The notes below the pieces were generated by a model, which saw nothing but the letters and a program-made list of their open reading frames with translations, did not search any database and was not told where the DNA came from. A DNA stretch of 64,000 nucleotides from Actinomadura alba. Its GTDB lineage: Bacteria; Actinomycetota; Actinomycetes; Streptosporangiales; Streptosporangiaceae. Shown piece by piece: positions 1 to 7,967 of the stretch; the first letter of the stretch is position 1; every line of letters begins with the position of its first letter. The stretch spans positions 215,296 through 279,295 of the forward strand of contig NZ_JABVEC010000005.1 of NCBI RefSeq assembly GCF_014323705.1, written 5' to 3'. Position numbers and translations under genes: made by a program.

Positions 1-93
1 GGCGGTGGCGGGCTAACCGGATGCGGACGGCCGCCGGGAGCCCGGCGCCCGAGGGGACTTCGGCGTCCGGCGGGCGGTGCCGCCGCGGTGTGC

Positions 94-912
94 TCACGGC
101 AGCTCCAGGGGGAGCTTCATGCCGTCGAGCGCATGCGCGCAGGGGCAGTCGCGCTCGGCCGGGAGCGCGGCGGCCGCCTCGGCGACGACGGGGCGGAGCC
201 GGCCGATGTTCTCGGCGAAGACGCGGTAGACCTCGTCCATGGTGACCCCCGCGCCCTCCTCGATCCCAGCGTCGAGATCGGTGACCAGACAGACCGGGGT
301 GTAGCAGAGCGCCAGCTCGCGGGCGAGTACGGCCTCGGGGTGCCCGGTCATGCCCACCAGGGTCCAGCCCTGTGCGGCGTACCACCGTGACTCGGCGCGC
401 GTGGAGAACCGTGGGCCCTCGATGACCACGAGCGTTCCGCCGTCAACGGGCGGCCAGCCCGCCGCGCCGGCGGTGTCGAGGGCGGTACGGCGGCCCACCG
501 GACAGTACGGGTCGGCGAAGGACAGGTGCACCGCGCCGCCCTCGTCGTAGAAGGTCTGCGTACGGCCGTAGGTGCGGTCGACGAGCTGGTCGGGGATGGC
601 CAGCGTGCCCGGTCCGTGCTTCGGGGTGAGTGAGCCGACCGCGCTGGGGGCGAGAACCTGCCGGACTCCGACCGAGCGGAGCGCCCACAGGTTGGCCCGG
701 TACGGGATCTTGTGCGGCGGATAGCGGTGGTCGCGGCCGTGGCGCGGGACGAAGGCGACCCGACGGCCGGTGGGCAGCGTGCCGACGGCCACCGGGTCGC
801 TGGGCGGGCCGTAGGGCGTGTCGACGGTGATCTCCTCGACGTCGTCGAGGAAGGAGTAGAAACCTGAGCCGCCGATGACTCCGACCTCGGCGACGAACTG
901 TGACGTGGTCAT
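94..912 (-). CDS. mtnP: S-methyl-5'-thioadenosine phosphorylase (MTAP/PNP family)
   Basis: A 272-residue nucleoside phosphorylase-family protein that should cleave 5'-methylthioadenosine (from polyamine synthesis) with phosphate to adenine and methylthioribose-1-phosphate in the cytosol. Visible family signatures are the N-terminal GVIGGSGFY phosphate loop, the RHGRDHRYPPHKIPYRAN segment, GPRFSTRAESRWY, and the MTGHPEAVLARELALCY substrate-binding motif followed by TDLDAG. The length is typical for MTAP (about 260-290). It is monocistronic on the minus strand; a strong hairpin at 1050-1096 separates it from the MMPL gene upstream. Purine nucleoside phosphorylase with a different base preference is the main alternative, because the family is homologous and specificity rests on few residues. 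Confidence 0.9.
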   Translation of the reverse strand: MTTSQFVAEVGVIGGSGFYSFLDDVEEITVDTPYGPPSDPVAVGTLPTGRRVAFVPRHGRDHRYPPHKIPYRANLWALRSVGVRQVLAPSAVGSLTPKHGPGTLAIPDQLVDRTYGRTQTFYDEGGAVHLSFADPYCPVGRRTALDTAGAAGWPPVDGGTLVVIEGPRFSTRAESRWYAAQGWTLVGMTGHPEAVLARELALCYTPVCLVTDLDAGIEEGAGVTMDEVYRVFAENIGRLRPVVAEAAAALPAERDCPCAHALDGMKLPLELP

Positions 913-974
913 GGCGCCGACCCTAACCGCCGCCGCGCCGCCCTGGGAGACGACCCCGTGCGCCCTGTGGACAA

Positions 975-1021
975 CCTCCGGCGACGACGACCTCCGGCGA
1001 CGACGACCTCGGCCACGACGA
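975..1021. repeat. 16-bp tandem repeat, two perfect units plus a degenerate third
   Basis: The unit CCTCCGGCGACGACGA occurs at 975-990 and again at 991-1006, followed by a related CCTCGGCCACGACGA at 1007-1021. It lies in the leader between the hairpin at 1050-1096 and the start of the phosphorylase gene at 912, so it would be in or near that gene's promoter or 5' untranslated region. No function is evident. Confidence 0.7.
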
Positions 1022-1049
1022 TCCCGGCGGCGACCGCGAGCGCCGAAGG

Positions 1050-1096
1050 CCGTGATCTCGCAGTCGCCTGTGGGTGGGGCGACTGCGAGATCACGG
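1050..1096. terminator. Perfect 19-bp inverted repeat, probable terminator (palindrome type A)
   Basis: Arms at 1050-1068 and 1078-1096 are exact reverse complements around a 9-base loop. It sits 14 bases beyond the stop of the MMPL gene, so it can end that transcript. There is no T-tract, as usual in high-GC actinomycetes. The outer arm begins CCGTGATCTCGCAGT, close to CCGTGATCATGCAGT in the palindrome at 55181-55243, so it may belong to a dispersed repeat family. Confidence 0.75.
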
Positions 1097-1110
1097 TGGG
1101 GGAGGGTGGG

Positions 1111-3255
1111 TCAGTGGGTGGTCTCGAGGACCCGGTGCCCGGTGCCCTCCATGGTCGCCGCCGGAGATTCGCCCCTGGCCAGGCGGCCGGGGAGCCAGAT
1201 CCGCCGGCCGATGTCGAACGACAGCGCCGGCAGCAGTAGCGACCGGACGATGATCGTGTCGAGCAGCACGCCGAACGCCACCACGAAGCCCATCTCGGCC
1301 AGGGTCACCAGTGGCAGCGTGGCCAGGGCCGCGAAGGTGCCCGCCAGCACGATGCCGGCCGAGGTGATCACACCGCCGGTGACCGTGAGCCCGCGCAGGA
1401 TGCCGGGCCGGGTCCCGAGCAGAGCCGACTCCTCCCGTACGCGGTGCATGAGGAAGATGTTGTAGTCCACGCCGAGGGCGACGAGGAAGATGAAGGCCAG
1501 CAGCGGGAACCCGGCATCGGTGCCCTCGAAGCCGAAGAGGTGCTTGAAGATCAGCGCACTGGCACCGAGCGAGGCCGCGAAGGACAGCAGCACCGTGGCC
1601 ATCATCAGCAGCGGTGCCACGATCGCCCGCAGCAGCGCGACGAGGATCAGCATCACGACGAGGAGCACGATCGGGATGATCACCATGTTGTCCCGGTCGG
1701 AGGCCCGGTTGATGTCCAGGGTGGTGGCGGTCGTCCCGCCGACCTTGGCGTTCGCGTCCGCCACCCCGTGCACGTTGTCGCGCAGTGTCTCGATCGTACG
1801 GGCGGCCGCCTTGCTGTCGGCGGCGTCCCGCAATGTCGCCTCGAGCTGTACGAGGCCGTTCACGGTGACCGGTTCGCCGACCTCGGCCACGCCCGGCGTA
1901 CGGGCGATGGTCTCGCCCAGCGGGCCCGCCGCGGAGGCGTTGCCGATCACGACCGCCGGGCTTCCGGAGCCCGCCGGGAAGTGCCGTGCCAGGACCTCTT
2001 CACCGACGATCGAGTCGGGCTTGCTCACGAACTGGCCGGCGTTGGACAGCCCGCCGGCGTTCAGCGAACCGAGCCCGAACGTCAAGGCGATCAGCCCGAC
2101 CGAGGTGACCGCCCAGATGACCCGGGGACGGGCGCTGATCACGCGGGCGACACGGGACCAGATCCCGTGCTCCTTCTCGAAGCCGTCGGGCTTCTCGTAC
2201 TTCGCGTCGTAGCGGGGGATGAGCGGCCAGAACACCCACCGGCCGAAGATGACGAGCAGCGCCGGCAGCAGCGTGGTCATCGCCGCGAGGGCGCAGATGA
2301 CGCCGGCGGCGGCGACCGGACCGAGGCCCTTGGTGGAGTTCATCTCGGCCATGAGCAGGCACAGCAGGCCGACGGCGACGGTGGCCGCCGAGGCGATGAG
2401 CGCCGGGCTCGCCCGGTGCAGCGCGAACGCCATGGCCTCGTGCCGGTCCTCGTGCCGGTGCAGTTCCTCGCGGTAGCGGGCCACGAGCAGCAGCGCGTAG
2501 TCGGTCGCCACGCCGAAGACCAGGACGGTGAGGATGCCCGCGCTCTGACCGTTGACGGTGAGGTCGGCGTACTTCGCCAGCAGGTAGACCGCCGACTGGC
2601 TCATGCCGAGTGCGACGAGCGCCGACAACACCGGGACGATCCACAGGGTCGGGCTCCGGTAGATCAGCAGGAGCAGGACGATCACGACGATGGCGGCGGC
2701 GATCAGTAGGAAACCGTCGAGGCTATCGAACACCTTGAACATGTCCGCGCCGCCGCCGGCCTGTCCGGTGACGTGCGCGGCGAGCCCGGGCGGGCCGCGC
2801 TTGGCGAGATCGCGGGCGTCGTCGACGGCCTTGATGAGGTCGACGTCCTTCAGCGGGACGAAGGTCTGCAGCGCCTTGCCGTCCTTGGACGGGAACGGGC
2901 CCTGCGGCTGTTCGGCGCCGGGCAGCTGGGCGAACTGACGGGTGTCGGCCTGGGCCTTGGCCTGGTCCGCCGCCGTGATGCCGGCCGGGCGCTCGTAGAC
3001 GATGACCGCCAGCATCGTCTCGTCCTTGCGGAACTGCTCCTGCAGTTTCGTGACCTGGGTCGACTCGGCACCGGCCGGCAGCCATGCGGCGGCGTCGTTC
3101 TCCTCGACGTCGCCGAGCTTGCCGGCGAGCGGGCCGAGGGCGCCGAGGATCACCACCCAAAGCGCGAGTACGACCCATTTCGTCCGGCGTCCGGCCGGTA
3201 TGCCCGCGAAGCGATACCGCTTCGTCGTGGGCTCGGCCTGTCCTGAAGCGCCCAT
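1111..3255 (-). CDS. MMPL-family RND transporter
   Basis: A 714-residue inner-membrane protein with the two-fold MMPL/RND layout: a first helix near residues 25-45, a large extracytoplasmic loop (about 45-170), a helical bundle (about 175-370), a second loop, and a second bundle (about 520-690). The intramembrane Asp-Tyr pairs expected for proton coupling are visible in GVATDYALLLVARYREEL and again in GVDYNIFLMHRVREE. The family exports lipids, siderophores or drugs; the substrate here is unknown. The ATG at 3255 is supported by GGAGAGGGAC just upstream. It is divergent from the ECF sigma gene across a 349-base region. No TetR-type repressor gene is adjacent, unlike many MMPL loci. Confidence 0.9.
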   Translation of the reverse strand: MGASGQAEPTTKRYRFAGIPAGRRTKWVVLALWVVILGALGPLAGKLGDVEENDAAAWLPAGAESTQVTKLQEQFRKDETMLAVIVYERPAGITAADQAKAQADTRQFAQLPGAEQPQGPFPSKDGKALQTFVPLKDVDLIKAVDDARDLAKRGPPGLAAHVTGQAGGGADMFKVFDSLDGFLLIAAAIVVIVLLLLIYRSPTLWIVPVLSALVALGMSQSAVYLLAKYADLTVNGQSAGILTVLVFGVATDYALLLVARYREELHRHEDRHEAMAFALHRASPALIASAATVAVGLLCLLMAEMNSTKGLGPVAAAGVICALAAMTTLLPALLVIFGRWVFWPLIPRYDAKYEKPDGFEKEHGIWSRVARVISARPRVIWAVTSVGLIALTFGLGSLNAGGLSNAGQFVSKPDSIVGEEVLARHFPAGSGSPAVVIGNASAAGPLGETIARTPGVAEVGEPVTVNGLVQLEATLRDAADSKAAARTIETLRDNVHGVADANAKVGGTTATTLDINRASDRDNMVIIPIVLLVVMLILVALLRAIVAPLLMMATVLLSFAASLGASALIFKHLFGFEGTDAGFPLLAFIFLVALGVDYNIFLMHRVREESALLGTRPGILRGLTVTGGVITSAGIVLAGTFAALATLPLVTLAEMGFVVAFGVLLDTIIVRSLLLPALSFDIGRRIWLPGRLARGESPAATMEGTGHRVLETTH

Positions 3256-3604
3256 GTCCCTCTCCGTTTTTCAAGATATATCGTGAGCTAGCTTAGAATG
3301 TCTCTGATGCCGAGACTTGTCAAGTACTATCGCGTTAGCGCCTGACTCGGAACTCGTCGAGTTCGGCCTCGCCGTGCACAGGACAAATCGTCTCCGCCGG
3401 GCGCCGACTCCGCGTCCTCCAGCGGATGTGATCGCGTCAGGTCCCGGTGGAGTAGCGGGCCTGGAGCGCCTACGCCGTACGGACGAGTCGCCCCCTCGAC
3501 CTTCCGGCGTAGACGCCTGCGTCCTTTGACCCATGAGTCGGCTTGATCCATGAGTCGGCGTTCGGGCCGGCGACCGCCCGTTGTACGGTCGGGGAGGGCG
3601 TTCC
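3256..3604. promoter_or_regulatory. Divergent intergenic region (MMPL / sigma factor) with an AT-rich palindrome
   Basis: No convincing gene is seen. An AT-rich patch at about 3268-3300 includes the 8-base palindrome GATATATC at 3275-3282, in the likely core promoter of the MMPL gene; ATATC-type palindromes are typical of PadR or TetR operators, so this is a candidate operator. The remainder holds no hairpin or coding pattern I trust. GGGGAGGG at the right end is the ribosome-binding site of the sigma gene. Confidence 0.35.
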
Positions 3605-4651
3605 GTGGTCAGGGACAGGGCGAGGCGAGGCCAGGTGGAGCAGGCCGAGGTCGTGGCGGCGGCACAGGCGGGCGACGAGGCGGCGTTCGGGCTGCTCTTC
3701 GAGGAGTACCGCCGGGAGCTCCGGGTGCACTGCTACCGCATGCTCGGCTCGTTCGAGGACGCGGAAGATCAGGTACAGGAGACGTTCCTGCGCGCCTGGC
3801 GCAGACGGGAGACCTTCCAGGGGCGCTCCACCTTCCGCGCCTGGCTGTACCGGATCGCCACCAACGCCTGCCTCGACCTCCTCGACCGCCATCCGCGCCG
3901 ACCCCGGCCTCGCCAGGAGCCGGTGGCGGCGAGCGTCGACGCCGCGTCGGCGCCGACGACCCAGATCTACTGGATCCGGCCGTACCCCGACCGGCTGCTC
4001 GAGCCGGCCGCCCCGGGCGACGCCGAACCGGACGCTACGGTCGTCGCGAAGGAGACGATCGAGCTCGCCTTCCTGACCGCGATCCAGCACCTGCCGCCGA
4101 GGCAGCGCGCCGTGCTGATCCTGCGCGACGTGCTCGGCTGGTCGGGACAGGAGACAGCCGACCTGCTCGAGGTGAGCGTCGCCACGGTGAAGAGCGCGCT
4201 CCAGCGGGCCCGGCCGACGATGCGGGCGCACCTGCCCGGGCGGCGGTCGGAGTGGGCGCCGTCCGCGGACCCCAGCGCGGACGAGCGCGCGTTGCTGCAG
4301 CGCTATATCGATGCGATCGAGCAGGCCGACCCTGACATCCTGGCCGCCGTGCTACGCGAGGACGCCGTGCAGACGATGCCGCCGGAGCCGATCTGGATTC
4401 TGGGCGGGGAGGCCATCGTGGAGGGCTGGCGCTGGGCCATGGTCGGTCCCGAAGCGTGGGGCGACTGGCGCGTCCTGCCCACGTGGGCGAACCGGCAGCC
4501 CGCCGCCGCGGCGTACCTGCGGCGGCCGGGCGAGCCGGTGTTCAGCCCGTCCTGGCTCAGCGTGCTGCGGGTCGAGGACGGCCTGGTCGCCGAGATCACG
4601 ACCTTCGGTGAAGATGTGTTCCCCCTGTTCGGCCTGCCGGCGACGCTCTGA
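3605..4651 (+). CDS. ECF RNA polymerase sigma factor with C-terminal SnoaL-like domain (SigG/TIGR02960-like)
   Basis: 348 residues from the GTG at 3605, chosen because GGGGAGGG sits 6 bases upstream; a TTG at 3581 lacks a site. Region 2 lies near residues 20-90 (motifs LFEEYRRELRVHCYRMLGS and EDQVQETFLRAW) and region 4 near 155-210 (LPPRQRAVLILRDVLGWS, then a helix-turn-helix). Residues about 235-345 form a SnoaL-like domain (ALLQRYIDAIEQADPDILAA; IWILGGEAIVEGW). In SnoaL-fused ECF factors the C-terminal domain takes over the role of an anti-sigma factor, consistent with the lack of one here. It is followed 100 bases later by a serine hydrolase gene that may be its target or co-transcribed. 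Confidence 0.88.
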   Translation: MVRDRARRGQVEQAEVVAAAQAGDEAAFGLLFEEYRRELRVHCYRMLGSFEDAEDQVQETFLRAWRRRETFQGRSTFRAWLYRIATNACLDLLDRHPRRPRPRQEPVAASVDAASAPTTQIYWIRPYPDRLLEPAAPGDAEPDATVVAKETIELAFLTAIQHLPPRQRAVLILRDVLGWSGQETADLLEVSVATVKSALQRARPTMRAHLPGRRSEWAPSADPSADERALLQRYIDAIEQADPDILAAVLREDAVQTMPPEPIWILGGEAIVEGWRWAMVGPEAWGDWRVLPTWANRQPAAAAYLRRPGEPVFSPSWLSVLRVEDGLVAEITTFGEDVFPLFGLPATL

Positions 4652-4751
4652 ACGACTACCCGCTCCGAAAAAGATTCCGCGCGACCGATTCCTGTTCCGC
4701 CGTCGTGCCGTCTCACCGGTGATCACATCATCCTCGAGAACGGAAGCGATC

Positions 4752-5894
4752 ATGGAGCGACTGCAGAAGCAGGTCCAGGAGGCCATCGACCGGTTGGTCG
4801 AGTCGGGAGCGGAGACGGGTCTGCAGGTCGCCGTCTACCGGCACGGCGAGGCGCTGGTCGACGCCGTCGCGGGCGTCGCCGACCCCGAGACCGGGCGCGC
4901 GCTCAGCTCCGACACCCCCGTCTTCGTCGCCTCGGTCGGCAAGGCCGTCACGGCGACCGTCGTGCACGTGCTCGCCGAGCGGGGTGCCCTGGACTACGAC
5001 ACCCCCGTCGCCGACCTGTGGCCGGAGTTCGGCGCCCACGGCAAGAAGGGCGTGACCGTACGGCAGGTGCTCACCCACACCGCCGGCGTGCCCGGACTGC
5101 CCGCCGACACCACGCCTGAGGACCTGTGCGACTGGGACAAGATATGCGCCGCGATCGCCGACGAGCAGCTGTGGTGGGAGCCGGGCGCCAGCACCGGCTA
5201 CCACGCCCAGTCGTACGGTTACATCCTCGGCGAGGTCGCCCGCCGCGTGACCGGCCGGCCGATCTCGCAGGTCCTGCGCGAGGACGTGGCGGGGCCGCTG
5301 GGCGTCGCCGACGAGCTTTACTTCGGCGTCCCAGAGGCGGAGCTGGGCAGGCTGGCGCGGCTGGACGACGCACCCGCCCCGGCCGACATGCCGGAGATGA
5401 CCCCCGAGATGCTGGAGCAGATCCCGTTCTTCAAGGTCGTGAACGGGTACACGGCGGCGCCGTTCGCGGTGCTGCCGAACGCCGAGTACGGCAACCGCGC
5501 CGATGTGATGATCTCCGACATTCCCGCGGGGGGCACCATGTCCGCGCGTGGTGTGGCGCGGATGTACGCGGCGCTGCTGCACGAGGTGGACGGGGTGCGC
5601 CTCGTCGGCCCCGAGCGGCTCCGTGAGATCACCTCCGTGGCCTACAGCGGGGTCGACGAGCTCACGAGCTTCCCGTGCAAGAGGGCCCTCGGCTTCGAGA
5701 TCGGCCTGCCCACGCCGGGTGCGCCCGAGGCGCCGACGGTGTTCGGGATGGGCGGCACCGGCGGAAGTGCCGCGTACGCCGACACGGCCACCGGAGTGGT
5801 CTTCGCCGTCGCCAAGAACCGGATGACCGCCGGGCAGTTCACCGTCGTCGAGCGGATCGGTGAGATCGTCGCCAAGGCCGTCGCCGACGGCTGA
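4752..5894 (+). CDS. Serine hydrolase, beta-lactamase class C / EstB-like family
   Basis: 380 residues from the ATG at 4752. The family serine-lysine pair is SVGK (Ser61, Lys64), the second tyrosine motif is around Tyr150 (STGYHAQSYGY), and the conserved VLTHTAGVPGL follows. Near the C terminus GMGGTGGS takes the place of the KTG/HxG strand. There is no signal peptide, so it is probably a cytosolic esterase-type member and not a secreted beta-lactamase. The open frame extends upstream into the sigma gene, but that part reads as out-of-frame sigma sequence. It ends 16 bases before a strong hairpin shared with the convergent fmdB-type gene. Confidence 0.85.
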   Translation: MERLQKQVQEAIDRLVESGAETGLQVAVYRHGEALVDAVAGVADPETGRALSSDTPVFVASVGKAVTATVVHVLAERGALDYDTPVADLWPEFGAHGKKGVTVRQVLTHTAGVPGLPADTTPEDLCDWDKICAAIADEQLWWEPGASTGYHAQSYGYILGEVARRVTGRPISQVLREDVAGPLGVADELYFGVPEAELGRLARLDDAPAPADMPEMTPEMLEQIPFFKVVNGYTAAPFAVLPNAEYGNRADVMISDIPAGGTMSARGVARMYAALLHEVDGVRLVGPERLREITSVAYSGVDELTSFPCKRALGFEIGLPTPGAPEAPTVFGMGGTGGSAAYADTATGVVFAVAKNRMTAGQFTVVERIGEIVAKAVADG

Positions 5895-5910
5895 GGGGCG
5901 GCATGGCGAG

Positions 5911-5946
5911 GGCCGGGTCCGGGGCCGTCATGCCCCGGATCCGGCC
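5911..5946. terminator. Bidirectional hairpin terminator between convergent genes
   Basis: Arms at 5911-5925 and 5932-5946 pair over 15 bp with a single G-T wobble and a 6-base loop. It lies between the serine hydrolase stop (5894) and the stop of the zinc-ribbon gene (5957), so it can terminate both. Confidence 0.75.
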
Positions 5947-5956
5947 GTGCCGTGGG

Positions 5957-6304
5957 TCAGGCGACCTTCTCGGACGAGGAGGACGACGAAGAAGAAGATG
6001 AGGATGAGGATGAGGAAGATCCCGTGGAGTCGCCGGAGCCGCTCTTGGCCTCGGACTTCGTGGACTCGCCCTTCTTGTCCGACTTCTCCGAGGCACTGGT
6101 CGTGGTGGACGAGGAGCCCTTGCCGGAGCCGCGGCTGTCGGTCCGGTAGAAGCCCGATCCCTTGAAGATGATGCCGGCGGCGGAGAACACCTTGCGCAGG
6201 CGACCACCGCAGGTCGTGCACTCCGTCATTGGGTCGTCGCTGAACCTCTGTACGACCTCGAGCCGCTCGTCGCACGCGGTGCAGGCGTACTGATAAGTCG
6301 GCAC
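5957..6304 (-). CDS. FmdB-family zinc ribbon protein with serine-rich tail (Ruc-like)
   Basis: 115 residues. The N-terminal 45 residues form the FmdB zinc ribbon with CxxC pairs at Cys8/Cys11 and Cys29/Cys32. The rest is low-complexity Ser/Lys/Glu/Gly, ending in 16 consecutive serines before EKVA. In Mycobacterium tuberculosis the equivalent gene Rv0991c encodes Ruc, a redox-regulated chaperone with the same zinc ribbon plus disordered tail, and it also sits next to the 5-formyl-THF cyclo-ligase/galU/moeA block; that synteny supports orthology. Here an antiporter and a dehydrogenase gene intervene. The serine run is encoded by mixed TCN and AGY codons, so it is not a simple homopolymer. Confidence 0.85.
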   Translation of the reverse strand: MPTYQYACTACDERLEVVQRFSDDPMTECTTCGGRLRKVFSAAGIIFKGSGFYRTDSRGSGKGSSSTTTSASEKSDKKGESTKSEAKSGSGDSTGSSSSSSSSSSSSSSSSEKVA

Positions 6305-6389
6305 GGGCTCCTCCTAGCTGCACACAGCCCCGTCGGGACTGGCACTCTCATCTATCGGCTGCTAATGGTACCTGCGGAATGTTCGCCGG

Positions 6390-7874
6390 TTACTCACCGG
6401 TCTCACCGAACCAGCCGGCCAGCTTGCCGCGCCTGCTGATCGCGCGCAACCGCCGCTCCGCCTCGTCGCGGGCGGCCGCGGTCGCGACGACCAGCAGTAC
6501 GTCGCCACCACGGATCTCGTCGGTCGGACCGGGCACGAAACTTTGCCCGTCTCGCACGATCAGTGTGATGGACGCCCCGGTGGGCAGGCGCAACTCGAAG
6601 ATCTCGACACCGCTGAGCTGGGAATCGGGCGGGACCCGGACCTCCAGCAGATCGGCATCGAGTTCCTCCAGCGGCGCCGCCTCCACCTGCAGCTCCCTCG
6701 GCTCGCCGTCGACGGTGACCCCGCACAGCCGCGCGAACACCGGCAGGGTAGGTCCCTGGAGCAGGGTGAACACCACGACCACGACGAAGACGAGCGCGAA
6801 CATGCGTTGCGCCCCCGGCACGGCGTTGGTCATCGGTACGGTGGCCAGCACGATCGGCACTGCGCCTCTCAGGCCGGCCCAGGATAGGAACGCTTTCTCC
6901 CGCCAGCTGATTCCGAACCCCAGTGTCGAGATCAGGACCGACAGCGGCCTGGCCAGCAGGACGAGCACAAAGCCGGCGATCAGGCCGGGCAGCACCTGCA
7001 CAGGCAGTTCCGACGGCGAGGCGAGCAGGCCCAGCATGACGAACAGCCCGATCTGGGACAGCCAGGCGAGACCCTCGGCGAAGCCGCGGGTCGCCGGCCG
7101 GTGCGGGAGCCGGGCGTTGCCGAGCGCGAGCGCGCACAGGTAACAGGCCAGGAAGCCGCTCGCGTGGAGCAGGGTCGCGGCACCGTACGAGCCCAGTGCC
7201 AGTGACAGCACGGCGATCGGATAGAGGCCCGATGCGGGCAGGGCCACCCTGCGCAGGGCGTAGGCGCCGAGCGGGCCGATCACCAGGCCCACCACGGCGC
7301 CGACCACGAGTTCGTACAGCAGGATCGCCAGCAGCGACCACAGGCCCGGCGGGTGCCCGTGGCCGGAGCTGAGCATCACCACGATGATCACGACGGGAGC
7401 GTCGTTGAAGCCCGACTCGGCCTCGAGGCTTCCGGCCAGGCGACGCGGGAGCGGCAGCCGTCTGAGCACGGAGAAGACGGCGGCCGAGTCGGTCGGCGCG
7501 AGCACGGCACCGAGCAGGAACGCCAGCCGCCAGTCGAATCCGATCAGGTAGTGCCCGGTGAGCGCGACCACGACGACGCTCACCGCCGTGCCGATCGTGG
7601 CGAGGGACAGTGCCACGGGGATGCCCGGCCGGACGTCCTTCCAGTTGGTGGTGAGCCCGCCCTCGGTCAAGATCACCACGAGGGCGGCCAAGCCGAGGGT
7701 CTGGGCCAGCTCGGCGTTGTCGAAGCGGATGCCGAACCCCGACTCGCCCAGGAGCAGCCCGAGCCCGAGGTAGGCGAGAAGGCTCGGCAGGCCTATCCGG
7801 TACGAGAGCCGTACGGCCACGATCGACACGATCACGAGGGCGGCGCCCGAGAGCATCCAGACGTCGAGCCGCAC
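6390..7874 (-). CDS. Potassium/proton antiporter, CPA1 family with C-terminal TrkA-C domain (NhaP2/CvrA type)
   Basis: About 494 residues from the GTG at 7874, preferred because AAGGGCG lies 6 bases upstream; a GTG two codons earlier is possible. Roughly 12-13 membrane helices span residues 5-385, with the family DSAAVFSVLRR and ESGFNDAPVVI motifs of the cation/proton exchange site. A cytosolic RCK/TrkA-C domain follows (about 405-480, LRLPTGASITLIVRDGQ). The family expels K+ or Na+ in exchange for H+ and the TrkA-C domain binds a nucleotide or ion as regulator. It sits between the fmdB-type gene and a dehydrogenase gene on the same strand. Confidence 0.9.
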   Translation of the reverse strand: MRLDVWMLSGAALVIVSIVAVRLSYRIGLPSLLAYLGLGLLLGESGFGIRFDNAELAQTLGLAALVVILTEGGLTTNWKDVRPGIPVALSLATIGTAVSVVVVALTGHYLIGFDWRLAFLLGAVLAPTDSAAVFSVLRRLPLPRRLAGSLEAESGFNDAPVVIIVVMLSSGHGHPPGLWSLLAILLYELVVGAVVGLVIGPLGAYALRRVALPASGLYPIAVLSLALGSYGAATLLHASGFLACYLCALALGNARLPHRPATRGFAEGLAWLSQIGLFVMLGLLASPSELPVQVLPGLIAGFVLVLLARPLSVLISTLGFGISWREKAFLSWAGLRGAVPIVLATVPMTNAVPGAQRMFALVFVVVVVFTLLQGPTLPVFARLCGVTVDGEPRELQVEAAPLEELDADLLEVRVPPDSQLSGVEIFELRLPTGASITLIVRDGQSFVPGPTDEIRGGDVLLVVATAAARDEAERRLRAISRRGKLAGWFGETGE

Positions 7875-7967
7875 GCACACCGCCCTTCAAACCCGCGATC
7901 AGTGGTTGTAGCGATCCTACAGATTTGAGGGGGTACCGCACACTTGTAGTAAAGCGACGGCGGCCGG

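Noticed and set aside
3271..3534. 87-codon minus-strand frame in the MMPL/sigma intergenic region
   Set aside because: Arg/Ser-rich, without a ribosome-binding site or family similarity; it would also cover the divergent promoters.
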